From assembly GCA_025403435.1 (NCBI GenBank), contig CM046337.1, positions 441,501 to 505,500 of the forward strand: a DNA stretch of 64,000 bases, written 5' to 3'. A program made the position numbers and the translations under genes. The notes beneath the pieces are model-generated. The model was not told the origin of the DNA. It saw only the letters and a list, made by a program, of their open reading frames with translations, and ran no database searches. Each line of letters begins with the position of its first letter. Within the stretch, counting starts at the first letter, position 1. The stretch comes from Artocarpus heterophyllus. Its lineage: Eukaryota; Streptophyta; Magnoliopsida; Rosales; Moraceae. Of the stretch, positions 13,101-24,494 are shown one piece after another.

Positions 13101-14161
13101 CGTGTGGCCCCAGTGTCTAGCCACCACTCCTTTGGGTTGGAGTCCACCATGTTGACTTCAGAGACCACGGCAGAGAGACTGATGTCTGACACTTCTTGTG
13201 TGATGGTGTCCACCACATTAGCCTCTTTCTTCTTGTTTCTCTTTGGCAGCCTACAATCGGCCGACTTGTGACCCATCTTGTCACAGTTGAAACATTTTCC
13301 TTGGAATTTCTGCTTCTTTGAAATTCCACCCTTAGGCCCCAGCTTGAACCCCGACTTGGTTTTCTTGTTCTTGGAGCTTTTATCATGCTCCACCACATTT
13401 GCTTTGGCAACAGACTTGTTAAAAAGCTTTTTCTCAGATCTTCTATTGTCTTCCTCAATGCGAAGTCGAACAATAAGATCTTCAACGCTCATCTCTTTAC
13501 GCTTGTGCTTCAGATAGTTCTTGAAGTCATTCCACGTCGGGGGTAGCATCTCTATGATTGCAGCTACCTGGAAAGACTCACTAATTACCATTCCTTCAGC
13601 ATGAATTTCATGAATGAGTAATTGCAGTTCTTGTACTTGACTAATTACAGTCTTAGAATCCACCATTCTGTAGTTCATGAACCGTCCAACTATGAACTTC
13701 TTAGCACCAGCATCTTCTATTTTGTATTTATGGTCCAAAGATGCCCATACTTCTTTGGCCGTTTTTTTCGGACTGTACACATTATAAAGTGCATCAGTCA
13801 AGCCATTCAGAATATAATTCTTGCACAAGAAGTCAGAATGCTTCCATGCTTCAACAGTAAGCAAGGTCTGAGCATCTGTTTCATCCTCTCTAACAGTAGG
13901 AGGATCCTCTTTCAAGAATCTCGCAAGATTCAGTGTTGTCAAATAGAACAACATCTTTTGTTGCCAAGTTTTAAAATTTAGTCCATTAAATTTTTCAGGT
14001 TTTTCATTGTGGTTCACAGGAACTGTAACTGACAAAGGTTGCGTCGAGGTTGAAGCATGGACCCTAGGAGATGGCATCGGTGTCTCAGAAGTGCTCCCAG
14101 TTGGAACATTCTCAGTTGGAACAACATTCATGTTATCACCCATTTCTGAAAATAGAACCAA
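10172..14161 (-). pseudogene. Copia gag-pol polyprotein, interrupted by in-frame TGA
   Basis: The frame is continuous across 1330 codons. ORF 14161-12113 (682 aa) ends at TGA 12115-12113, and the same frame resumes immediately to 10172. Domains in order: gag ([17 protein letters not shown]), zinc knuckle [14 protein letters not shown] (CX2CX4HX4C), protease [15 protein letters not shown]-pre-integrase [10 protein letters not shown], integrase core with HSDVCD and SDRGGEY, then after the stop RT with [12 protein letters not shown] and RNase H with YSDASW and STMESEF. A second premature TGA ends the frame at 10172; family-like codons continue after it (KTSRGMGLKP). Both stops lie where a CGA arginine codon would fit, which suggests C-to-T change at a CpG. 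I expect no functional full polyprotein. Confidence 0.9.
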
Positions 14162-14338
14162 ATATTAGTTTCCTTTAAAATAAAAGAAACATATTGATAA
14201 CAACAAAATGTTAAACAATCTGTTATTAACAACAAATCAAAACAAAACAAATTATATAAGATTGCTTATAGAAATCGTAATATAACTTTATGATATGAAT
14301 ACATGTTTTGAAATAAAACTGTTAGAAACAGTAAACTT

Positions 14339-14375
<37 letters not shown>

Positions 14376-15222
14376 CCGAAGTCTGCAAACAAACATTTAA
14401 GATGAATTACAAGCTAAATAATAAAAGCCAAAACAAACATATATTAAAGAAAAGGATATGCACCAACGTTAATGTTTCAAACAATTTATGCATATTGGAC
14501 ATGCACCAACGTTAATGTATCAAACAATTTATACATATTTTAATCAAAATAGTGCGCACACATACACATGGAAATGAAGCAACAATTTACATTAATGAGG
14601 AAACAATAACAATACAATGCAACATCTATTTATAATCAACGAAAATGAACGTTTATAATAAATGAGATATTGATATTCATTTAGTTTGTATGTTTTCTAA
14701 ACTGATATCAATAAATGAGATAGACAATAAAGTCCATAACAAAATATCATATAATACTCAATCTTTAATATATGAATAACATAAAATAAATGTTATAATA
14801 CGTGAATATAATATGTGAATTTGACTAAACAAATCCCATGCAAACAACTAAAACAAGTTTACTATATGTGACAACATGACATACTAAATTAGTATTACAA
14901 ATAACTAAAACAACCTCAATGTAACAATTCCAAACATTCATAACAAAAGTATACATTTATAACAATAACAAAACCAATATCAAAAGAAAACCAAACTTAT
15001 CAAAGTTGAAATGCAATAATGTTCTTACAAACAAATATGCAAGCAAAGAATCTATAAAAAGATGGTTGTACTCAAATTAGCAGAATATTAAAATCTGACT
15101 AGAATAAACAATGGATTTGTAATATATGCTAACAAGCAACCAAAATACAAAAAGAAATTTATACGGTTTATTCCTTCATTCAGTAACCTGTTCGTCTTCA
15201 AAGGATACATCTGTTTTAAGAT
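14162..15222. other. Copia 5' leader, non-coding
   Basis: This is about 1.06 kb between the 5' LTR and the gag start, very AT-rich, with no ORF of note. It holds a TA microsatellite at about 14346-14374 and a 43-bp near-tandem duplication starting at 14461 and 14504 (CACCAACGTTAATGT). Next to the LTR, where a primer binding site is expected, the minus strand reads ATCTTAAAACAGATG. This does not match the tRNA-iMet complement usual for Copia. Confidence 0.6.
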
Positions 15223-16022
15223 TGTTAGTAATTATAACATAGAATATGGATAAAGGAATTGCAAACAATATATTGCATGAATAAAACAAACAAGTTACAA
15301 ATTTTTCAAAAATGAAAATAACAAATAGGTATAACAAAACCTTCAACTTCAACTTCAATGGAAGCAACGCAACGTGAAAATTAGACGAAAAATGGTCGAG
15401 GCACGTGTAGGTCACGCTTTCCTTAAAACAGATTCGTCCCCTCCGGTTGTGCACGAGGATTCTACGGACGTCTGCCTCCCAGGATACAACGACTACCAAC
15501 GGAATCTTAAGCACTATTGGATACCGTTTTCGGCGAACTTGAAACTGTTTTTCTTCTATCACCAAAAATGACTACAACAAAAACTAGATGGAACTTGAAA
15601 AACAAAGGAAAAACTCTATGACTTAGTGAGTGCAAATTCTATGCAATTGTGTATTTCTCAAACATGTGGAGGAGAGTTCATTATATAGGCTTAGAAAATA
15701 AATGTTACAATCCACATTATAATGAGCATTATTCAGAATTTATGTGCATAATGACATTGGTTGCAACCTTCCATTTTCCATGATAATGGTGCTCATTATC
15801 TCCCATTAAACCATTGGTTGTAACCCTCCATTTTCCATGATAATGGTGCTCATTATCTCCCATTAAACCATTGGTTGTAACCCTCTATTTTTCATGATTA
15901 TGAAGCTCATAATCACCTATTAATCCATACATTTGGGTGTTACAACATGGGGTTTATGACCTCCATTAATCTCCACCAATGAGCATCAATTTCTCATTCA
16001 TCCAATTGCCATTTTTCTAACA
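15223..16022 (-). repeat. Copia 5' LTR (800 bp)
   Basis: It has the same termini as the left LTR, but only two full 57-bp units (15771-15827 and 15828-15884) before the diverged partial unit. The 57-bp length difference between the LTRs is exactly one repeat unit. Confidence 0.95.
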
Positions 16023-16333
16023 TTAAGTGCATTAATGAAAGAGTTGGTACTTCTTAGCACTGAAAAATTCCCAAAAGAATGAAAGAATAAGACGAGAAAG
16101 ATCAAGAGTCATAAACAACTATATCAAGGAAACTAGTAATGCAATAATCTTACACACAGAACAGGTTCTTATCCACCAGCAGTTACTCACAAAGAAAAAC
16201 ATGTTGCCCCATGTTAATAATGATAACTATATCGACTTATATACAGACTTCATAGTTTATCTGAACTTGATATGATCTGATTCAGTAAAGTTGCTCTCAA
16301 AATTGACCCCATGTTTGATTTAGAAAAGGCCTA

Positions 16334-19300
16334 TTATCTTGCTTTGGACAACTGTATAGCTTCTTGATCATGTGTAGTCTCATCAGCCCAAGGAAACTGG
16401 TGAGAATAGAGAGAGGATTCTCGATTCCTTACTTCTTCAAGCTGCTCCCACTTCGCCCACCTCTCTTCAAGACCCACTCTCTGCAGCAATTTCACGGTGT
16501 CAGCCATCGTCGGACGGTCCTCAGGCGATGCTTGGGTGCAGAGCAGAGCCACTTTAATGATCGTCTCCACTTCTTTGGGCTCGTAACTCTTCAAGTTTCC
16601 ATCTACAATGTCTTGCAGCCTGTTCTCCCTCTGCAACTTCTTTATCTGTTAAAAAAGAGTACACATTTCAATGCTAAACATATGAAAATTCATTCTTCCT
16701 AACTTGAAGAGTATCTAATATTCAGTCCCTCATTTTTACACGGCATTCATTCTAAATAGATAAAGTCACGTGGTGAAAAATATAATATTTGGCTTTCACG
16801 ATAGCTCTAATATGTTGTCATATATGTATTGATTGCTTTATTTATGAGCGACATAGATGATATTTATGAAAAGTAAAAAGAAAAAATCTGCATATCTTGA
16901 TTAAATGCGTGGAAAAGATTAAGAAGTTTACATGATCAAGTAGAAGAACGTCCTCCTCTTCTTCAAGCCGTGAGAAATCTATTGCACGTTGTCCGGTTAC
17001 AAGTTCAAGAAGTGTTATTCCATAACCAAAAACATCCGTCTTCTCGGAAGATTTTCCCGTGGACAGGTATTCAGGGGCAATGTGACCAATTGTACCTCGG
17101 ACTTGAGTGGTGACATGAGTCATTTTTGTGTCAACCAGCTTTGCCAGCCCAAAGTCTCCGAGAACAGCTTCAAAATCATCGTCAAGCAAGATGTTTGCCG
17201 CCTTCAAGTCACGATGTATGATCCTAGGGTTGCAGTGTTCATGCAAATATTCCAAGCCATGTGCAGTACCAAACGCAATACGTCTCCTTGTTGGCCAATC
17301 CAACCCTTTCTCTCCCGGTTTTAAATCTGTGACGTACAATTAAGGAATGACAAAACACAGCTCCTAGTAATACCTTTTCAAAACATAGCAGAATGGAGGA
17401 CAGAAATATGGGAAAATCACAAACGCCCTCTCATAATCTCAAGTGAAACGTCAATTTTTTTCAATTTGTATGATCAAGAGCTACAAATGTATCCCTTTTG
17501 ATTGTCAATCACTTTTAAAATCCCTCTCCTTTGGCTCCTTTTGATTTGATTACTGTAATAAAATCAGATAAGATGCCATGTTTATCTTGACAAATCCTTT
17601 TCTTCACAGTTATTCCTGATCTTATTGGAATGCAATGCTCAATGTCTAATTTTGAGTGGATATCGCATTAGGGCTGAAATTTTTTGAGGGATTGACAACA
17701 TGAAGGAGGGATTACTTTGTAATTATTGAGAATACAAACTTTATTTTTTTTTTTTACCAAAACTGATAGATTAAGAGCATACCTCTCAAGCGGTATGCAA
17801 CGCTAAGATTTGGCATGAAAGGATAGACAAGGATTCTCTCAGATGAGGTTGTGCAAAACCCAATCAAACGCAGGAGATTCCTGTGGACTGCGACACTAAT
17901 GAGATGAACTTCTCTCAGGAATGCAGCCTCCCCACCAGGACTATAACAATCCGCAAGGCGTTTCACCGCAACCTTTGTGTTGTCCAAAAGGACACCTCTA
18001 TACACTTTCCCAAACCCTCCTTGCCCTATTATGTTGGTCTCACTAAAGTTGTCAGTAGCAAGATGAATTTCACGCAGCGAAAATCTTCTCAGCTGTCCAA
18101 AGGAGATTTTGCTGTCATCTTCACCTAAATTGACAAATGACTAGCATTAGTTGCACAGAAATTTTTTCACAGGTAAACAGTTGGTTTAAACTACTTAAAC
18201 GCAATTCACAAGGAAAACATTAACACTTTTTACTATTCATGTCTCAAGATATCATGCCACTAATGTCAGTGTGCAGTAGAGAAGATAAATTTTACCCGCA
18301 ACATCGACGAACACATCTTCTTTGAGTTTGCTCAAGTGACGATGGTACCGGTATGCAAAAACAGCCACAACAAGTAGAAGTATCAATGCGGCACAACTTG
18401 TAGAAGTTACAACGGCTTCAAGTCTTGCCTCGTCGGTTGAAACTGCCAAAAAAAAAATTGCAAGATGAAGGATTAATTTAGAGAACCAAACGTGGACATT
18501 TCTCTTAAAACAGCTGAAAGATGAAATGAATAAACCTTGAGGATGAGCGTTAGAAACACAAGGTTGGTCCAAGCTAGAGCCACAAGCAAGGCGTGTCCCT
18601 GAAAAACTGACAAGGGACTACAATTGTGAACATGAGGTATATCGCAATCAATCGAAATTTATCTGTTTTTCATTTCAAAAATTTGGCTGCATCATGAATC
18701 GTTTAACTAAACTTAGTCGATTAAACATCAATAAGAATGAAGAACGGAATTTACTTGAAATTTGGAACTGAGTAGAGTTGCAAGGGGATGCTTCCGCTCA
18801 AATCATTAGAAGAAAGATCCCTGTAATTGAAAGAAAAAGGTTGATTAATACAAGGCCAAAATTAGAGAATTCATAAGATAATACAAAACAAATCTAACAA
18901 CCACAACAACAACAACAAGAGACTTGGATAAAAATTCTATACAGGTCTGTCAACCCAGTAATATCTGTGATGGAATCAGGAATTTTTCCAGTTATGTGGT
19001 TCCCCCTTAGTACCCTGCAACATGGGTTAAAATATTTTACTTTCCTTGGTCAACAAAAGATTTTTTTCTCGAAAATTTGGTTAGAGAAAGTTATTTATCA
19101 CCAACAGTGATGCATCACGCTTGTGAGAATTGTCGCATGGCAAAAACTAAAAGGATTGTGTCGCCCACTATCACATCTCAGTTTTAATGCAGTGACACGT
19201 AGGTGGTGATTGTATCACCTGTGGTAGCATTTTTCAGAGTAAAATCTTTTTTTTTGTTTAATTGCAGTATTGAGCAGTAAAGACAGATGAAGGGACACTG

Positions 19301-20405
19301 AATTGGCAGATCAAAAATGTCCAAGTATGGATCTGAGAAGATAGAAAATGAAGGCTTACAAATGCTTTAAACCGGAAAGTTCACCCCAAGAAGTGGGTAT
19401 AGAGCCGCTAAAATCATTGTTGGCCAGATTCAGATTCTGCAGTTGAGTCATGTTGGCAAGATAATCTGGCAAAGCACCCCTTAGACTATTATTCTGAATG
19501 TCCCTGCATAACAAAAACTTATTCTATGAGTTTTGAAACCTTGAAAAAAAAATCCATGTGGCTGTTTTGGTAACAATTAATCTGAAGAATTACTATAAAT
19601 ATAGCACTTACAAATATTTTCAAATAATCTGCTTGCTTAGATGGTTGTTTTTCTTCAACTTTTACCAGTAATACAAAATGCGAAAGTAATTACTTACAGG
19701 CTAGTCAAGTATTTGAGTCTAGTAATTGCTGGTGAAAGGGTTCCTGAAAGTCCAATTGAAGCCAAACTCCTGCAAATAAAATAAATTCACAAACTCAAAA
19801 AAACAAAAACAAAAAGAAGTACTACTAAGTTTTAAACCGTCAAATCTTCACCAAATTCCATTAAATTTATACATTTTTTTTTTTGTACAAGGTGTGATGG
19901 TCTAGAATTCTGCATTATCAGTAAGTTTACATATATATATATATATATTCTCTCCCACAAAATTCTACTAGTAAGGAGAGAACTTGCTTTATAATCATTC
20001 TGAACTTAGATATGTTGTACCAAAAATAGTTGCACTTACAGGGATATGACTTTTCCATTTCTACAAGTGATGTGGGACCAACTAAAACATGGGCTCACAA
20101 AATTAGGATTCCAATCTGTTATCCGACGATCGGAATCGTTGAGTGATTTTAGTAAATCAAGCAAAGCTTCACCTGAACATTATTGAAAGTTTGAAAAAAA
20201 AAAAAAAAAAAAAAAGCTAGTGAGTAACCTCAGTTTATGATTTTGGTGGTTAAGGCAAAAGATAGCCAAAACTAAAATAAATTTTGGCAGGACCTTCCAC
20301 ATCAGGATCTGTGGATTGGAAACTTAGTTTTAGCAGCAGCAGAAGTATTAGCCATTTTTTCTTGTCTAATTTTAGAGAAAGCCAGCTAGACAACACTCCA
20401 AACAT
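16334..20405 (-). CDS. LRR receptor-like serine/threonine kinase, At5g63710 type (LRR II subfamily)
   Basis: Eleven exons, all with GT-AG junctions, join in frame to 621 residues: 20405-20294, 20172-20040, 19769-19698, 19503-19360, 19014-18943, 18820-18755, 18606-18536, 18442-18296, 18124-17783, 17326-16932, 16645-16334. The start gives [12 protein letters not shown], then a hydrophobic signal ([11 protein letters not shown]), the LRR N-cap (EALLDLLK), four to five LRRs in 72-nt exon units, and a membrane segment at about residues 233-255. The kinase has [56 protein letters not shown] and the tail [11 protein letters not shown]. All catalytic residues are present (RD kinase, intact DFG), so it should be active. 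By family it is a plasma-membrane receptor or co-receptor related to SERKs. The ligand is unknown. The start was chosen because it alone gives a signal peptide in frame with EGEALLD. Confidence 0.93.
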
Positions 20406-23400
20406 GTTAAAAGTTTCCCTTTGATCTCTCCAAATCTTTACTCACACAGAGAACTCTGTCCTGCCACCTTTAGAATCCTGTGAAAGTTGGAGTTATATGG
20501 TTGTACCAACTTCTAGAAAACATAACAGTTTGGATGATTAATGTAATAATAAGCTGTATAACATGACACGAATGGCTCTAGAAATTATTAAAAAAAAAAT
20601 CTTATGCATCATGCAGTTTCTAAAGAAAAAGTGTAATTAGCCTTGTGTGGCAGTGTAAACTTTCGTCTGCACTATCTAAAACATTGGATTAGTAAATATG
20701 AATTTGTTTTTGTCTTTTTCTTTTTCTTTTTTTAATGTAGAAGAACAAGAAATTTATAACATAACATGAATGGATCTAAAACATTATATTTGTGCCAACT
20801 TTTTTAAAACGTAATAGTTTGGATGATTACTGTATGTATAATGCAATTGGACATAACCCAAAAAAAAAAAAAAACAGATCAAGAGATTTTGCTGAACATA
20901 AATCAGGGAGGGAGATGGCTGTCGCATGCAAAGTCGAAATGTTTTGAATAAAATCAGAAAAATCACAAGTACGACAACTAATCGAGAAACTATACAACAA
21001 CCGTACGACACGGCACTTTTGGGACGTCCCAAGTTTTCTTCATTTTTCATTTTGTCTTTCAATTTTTCTCATGTAAAATATGGCAAGTCTTTTATCAAGC
21101 ACAGCTCAATATAAACACATAGATCATACACACACACACATATAGTAATAGGATAAAAATAAGCTTCGTATTTGGTGCTATATATATACACACGAATATT
21201 TAACGTGATGATGTCTCTTTGAAACCAAAAACAGTGCCAGCTGCTATTGATTTATAATAAAACAGCCATCAAAAGTGATCATGTTCTGGAGCAGAAGATA
21301 CAGAAAGCAAGGGGATATTGTAGCATAAAAACAAAGAGAATCAAGCATTGAAATTTGAAAAATAAACACATCCACTTTAATAGGTATAGCTAATCTTGAT
21401 TCAAATCAGATTTAAGACCAAAATAATGAATTTCCCACAGTCAAACCAGAAGAACCCATTCAAACAAATATATGCAAATAATATTTATAGAAATCATCAT
21501 AAAACGAGCAAAGAAAAGAAAAAGTGATGGATGGACCACATAAACTTGGAAGAAGAAAACAAAAACTTACTTGTTTCAGTAAGAGCTTTTGCTATCCAAC
21601 ACCAAAAAGAGACGCGCCATGGACATCATGGTTACAAGAATTAGGGAAGAAGAAGATAGAAAGAAAGGAAGAAAAGTGCAATAATGCAAGAGGTAATTTG
21701 ATGAATGGCCTTTGAAAAAATTTTTTTTGATAAATGGTTCTTTTTTTTTTTACAGTTTTTAACACTCAAAAAAAATTTTTAGTCATCAAAATAGTTTCAG
21801 TTTTTTTTTTATTTTGTTGTTGTTTCTTATTCTGTTATAGTTATTTTTTTAAAAAAAAATTTAAAATAATTTACCTGTAAAAAAAAATATGCTTTTTTTT
21901 ATTTAAAAAAAAAAGACCATTTATTTAATTTTAAATTTTTTTTGTCCCTTTCATGAAAATCTTCCAATAATTCACCCATCTTCCTCGTGAGTGTCAACAT
22001 CAAATAAATTTGAGTGATGGGTCAGCGCCAAGGGGCCCAAGAAAAAAAGACAATTCAAAAAACATAACATAAAAAAGAGGGTTCATTAAAGGTGGCCAAT
22101 GGCATGGACGTGATCGACATGTGTGTTGTGTTGGTGGTGGAATAAGAATGAGAATATTAATTTCCCACTAAAATTATTATTATTATATATATATATATCT
22201 GAGTGCTTTTATTTTGCTTTAATAATCTCTCTCATTGTCAGGATTATTATCCCTTAAATCTAGCATACCAGCTAGTGGTATTGATGCTGATAATAGAGAA
22301 GCTTCCGCTAGGTGGATTATATTCTCTTGTTTAATATTTGACAATGACTTCCCATTTTATTTTATCAACCACATCAAAGCAGAATATTATCAACTCTAGG
22401 GCATATATATATATATATATAGTCATCGTGCAATATGAATACGTATATAAATTATAAATACATACGCATAAAGTACGTTTTCATTATGAAATAAAAAAGT
22501 AGGTATAAATTGACAAAAAAGATAAATTCGAACACCAAGTAAGGGGACAAATATATTAGTGGTTTCATTTTCATGACAAATACTGCTGCTCATTAGCTAG
22601 GCACCAGATAAATGTCCATGCATAATTAAGAAGCAATGTTATGCGGTGATTATTACTAACATTATTACCATCTTAATATGAGATCCGCATATTAGAATAA
22701 TATTTTTTTCTTTTGCTTGAGAAATTGCAACACCGATAACAATAGTCGATTATGTCTAGTAATAGTTTTTCCTTCTTCTTTTATTTATTTATTTTTTATG
22801 GTCCTATGGATAATTGGACGGATTTGGACTTGAGAAGTGCAGATGTCGTGTCCAAACATAATGCCGAAGTTGGTGGAGTTACTTTTTCTTCCACCAAGCA
22901 AGAAAAGGACAAACAAAGGGAAACATAAAAATAATATTAACAAGGTTGCTTCACTGGCTTCAAACATCATCGCTCCTAGCTAGTAGCTAGTAGTGTGGTG
23001 ACGCTAAAATGCTAATATATATTAATTCTTAGTTCTTAATATACCACCAGAGGTGGCATTGTCTTGGAAATTCCAGAGACAAGTGGTACATAACAACTAA
23101 TTAAAAACAAAAAGTCAGAAACTGCCCCCACCTGTGAATGAAGTATGGATTAGTAGCTAAACTGTGGAGACCAGACCAGACCATGGGATTGGAATTTGGA
23201 AAGCAAACCCTTTTCTACAAGCACCACCCACTTCAAAAGTCTGATTCTTTTCCTCAAAAAAAAAAAATTACAAAAAGGAAAAAATAAAAAGAACTAGTTG
23301 ATTCTTGCAGGTGGTTGGGACAATGAGTTAGAATTGAAAATATTGTAACATATAAAAGATTTATACTGTATTATATTTTTGCTTTAGATTGTAACATATA

Positions 23401-24237
23401 AAAGTTTTATACTATTTAAGCTAAAACTGATAGATTGAAACTAAGTTTGTCAAACATTAATTAATATTTTATTGCAAACCTAAAAACTGCTAGTTATGGT
23501 GTTTAAATCAATTAGATATTGCTTTGTAAGATTGTGTGAGACCTTATATTATAATATTATTGAACTCGGTAGATGGAATTGCGATTGGTTTTTTCTTTTC
23601 TTTTTCCTAAAAAATTTATGATTAGTTAAAATTTAAAAGGTTCGATGAAGATTACCGGTTCTCACATGTAGCATTACCTTACATATCATCACAACGTATT
23701 TTAGCGCAGTTGTTCCTGTCCCTTTTTTTTTAAAAAAAATTTTGGCCAAGGCAGTTCTTGTCCTGTTTAAGATGTTCTATTCTGATTACTACCCATCAGA
23801 GCACAGTCATATTATACATTAATGTTACGTATTTATAAACCATATAATAGAACTTTAAAAAGTTTATCTTATCAGCTTTAGCCTTTAATTGGCTTTTTTT
23901 TTTTTTTTTTACCGTGTTTTAAGTCTTGAACAGCTTAAAGAAGTTGGCTGTAAAAGTCGAGCTGGTTCTTTTTGGCATGGATAAATTATATGAGTATGAC
24001 CACTTAATATAATGTCTTATTTATAGCGAGAGAGAGATGCTGTGATGTATAACTAGTTCAAGTAAAGAATGACATAAGACAAAACACAACTTTTAAGTTC
24101 AACAACAAAACAGGCATGAAATTTTCCAAAATTCTAAAGCACTACAGCCTCAGCCTTACAACAAAAACATGAGAAATTGTAATGTAACCCTTCATTTCTA
24201 CCATTATTTCTCAAAGCAGTTTCAGTTAAACATATCA
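20406..24237. other. Non-coding region between LRR kinase and LeuRS genes
   Basis: Apart from the candidate 5'UTR exon near 21571-21640, this stretch is AT-rich, with poly-A and poly-T runs and TA microsatellites (about 22183-22198 and 22405-22421). It should contain the LRR kinase promoter and the distal 3' flank of the synthetase gene. No ORF has recognisable protein similarity. Confidence 0.5.
21571..21629 (-). promoter_or_regulatory. Possible 5'UTR exon end with 17-aa uORF for the LRR kinase
   Basis: On the minus strand a GTAAGT donor follows position 21571 (AACAAG|GTAAGTTTT). Just upstream, ATGs at 21629, 21626 and 21620 share one frame ending at TGA 21578-21576, giving a 17-aa peptide. 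A plausible acceptor (GGTGGCAG) lies about 55-60 bases before the CDS start. This would be a 5'UTR intron of about 1.1 kb. It is inferred from splice signals only. Confidence 0.35.
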
Positions 24238-24311
24238 CTTCATCTCTGACATTGTCCTTCTTGCCCTTCTCTCACTTCATCTCTGACATTGTTCTTCTTG
24301 CCCTTCTCTCA
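24238..24311. repeat. 37-bp perfect-spacing tandem duplication in LeuRS 3' flank
   Basis: The unit CTTCATCTCTGACATTG and onward starts at 24238 and again at 24275. The copies differ by one base (GTCCTTC versus GTTCTTC). It lies about 180-260 bases past the synthetase stop codon, probably in or near the 3'UTR. Confidence 0.85.
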
Positions 24312-24494
24312 CTCAAGTTCCTCCTGGAGCAATTCATTATTAATCTTCATGGGACCCGTGTTAATATCCAGGACATAAGAAACAAAACAAAATGAGGTCA
24401 TGATTTCACTATATCACAAACAAATTAAAAATATTCACTGGCAACAACCCAAAAGAGACCACAAAATAAAAAAGGGGGAGGGATTCTCACCTAT

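Larger units (their letters stand above)
8669..16022 (-). mobile_element. Complete Ty1/Copia LTR retrotransposon with two in-frame stops
   Basis: The LTRs are 8669-9525 and 15223-16022. Each starts TGTTAG and ends CTAACA. A 5-bp duplication TTAAG lies at 8664-8668 and 16023-16027. The element reads on the minus strand. The polypurine tract TGTGGGGGAT abuts the left (3') LTR at 9526-9535. The coding region lies at 10172-14161 in Copia order: gag, protease, integrase, RT, RNase H. The LTRs are nearly identical outside a 57-bp repeat-number difference, so the insertion is recent. It lies about 310 bp beyond the stop of the LRR kinase gene, on the same strand. Confidence 0.95.

Noticed and set aside
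15176..15565. 129-codon minus-strand ORF across the Copia LTR and leader
   Set aside because: It is mostly LTR sequence, repeated in the other LTR without the leader part. No known domain, likely chance.
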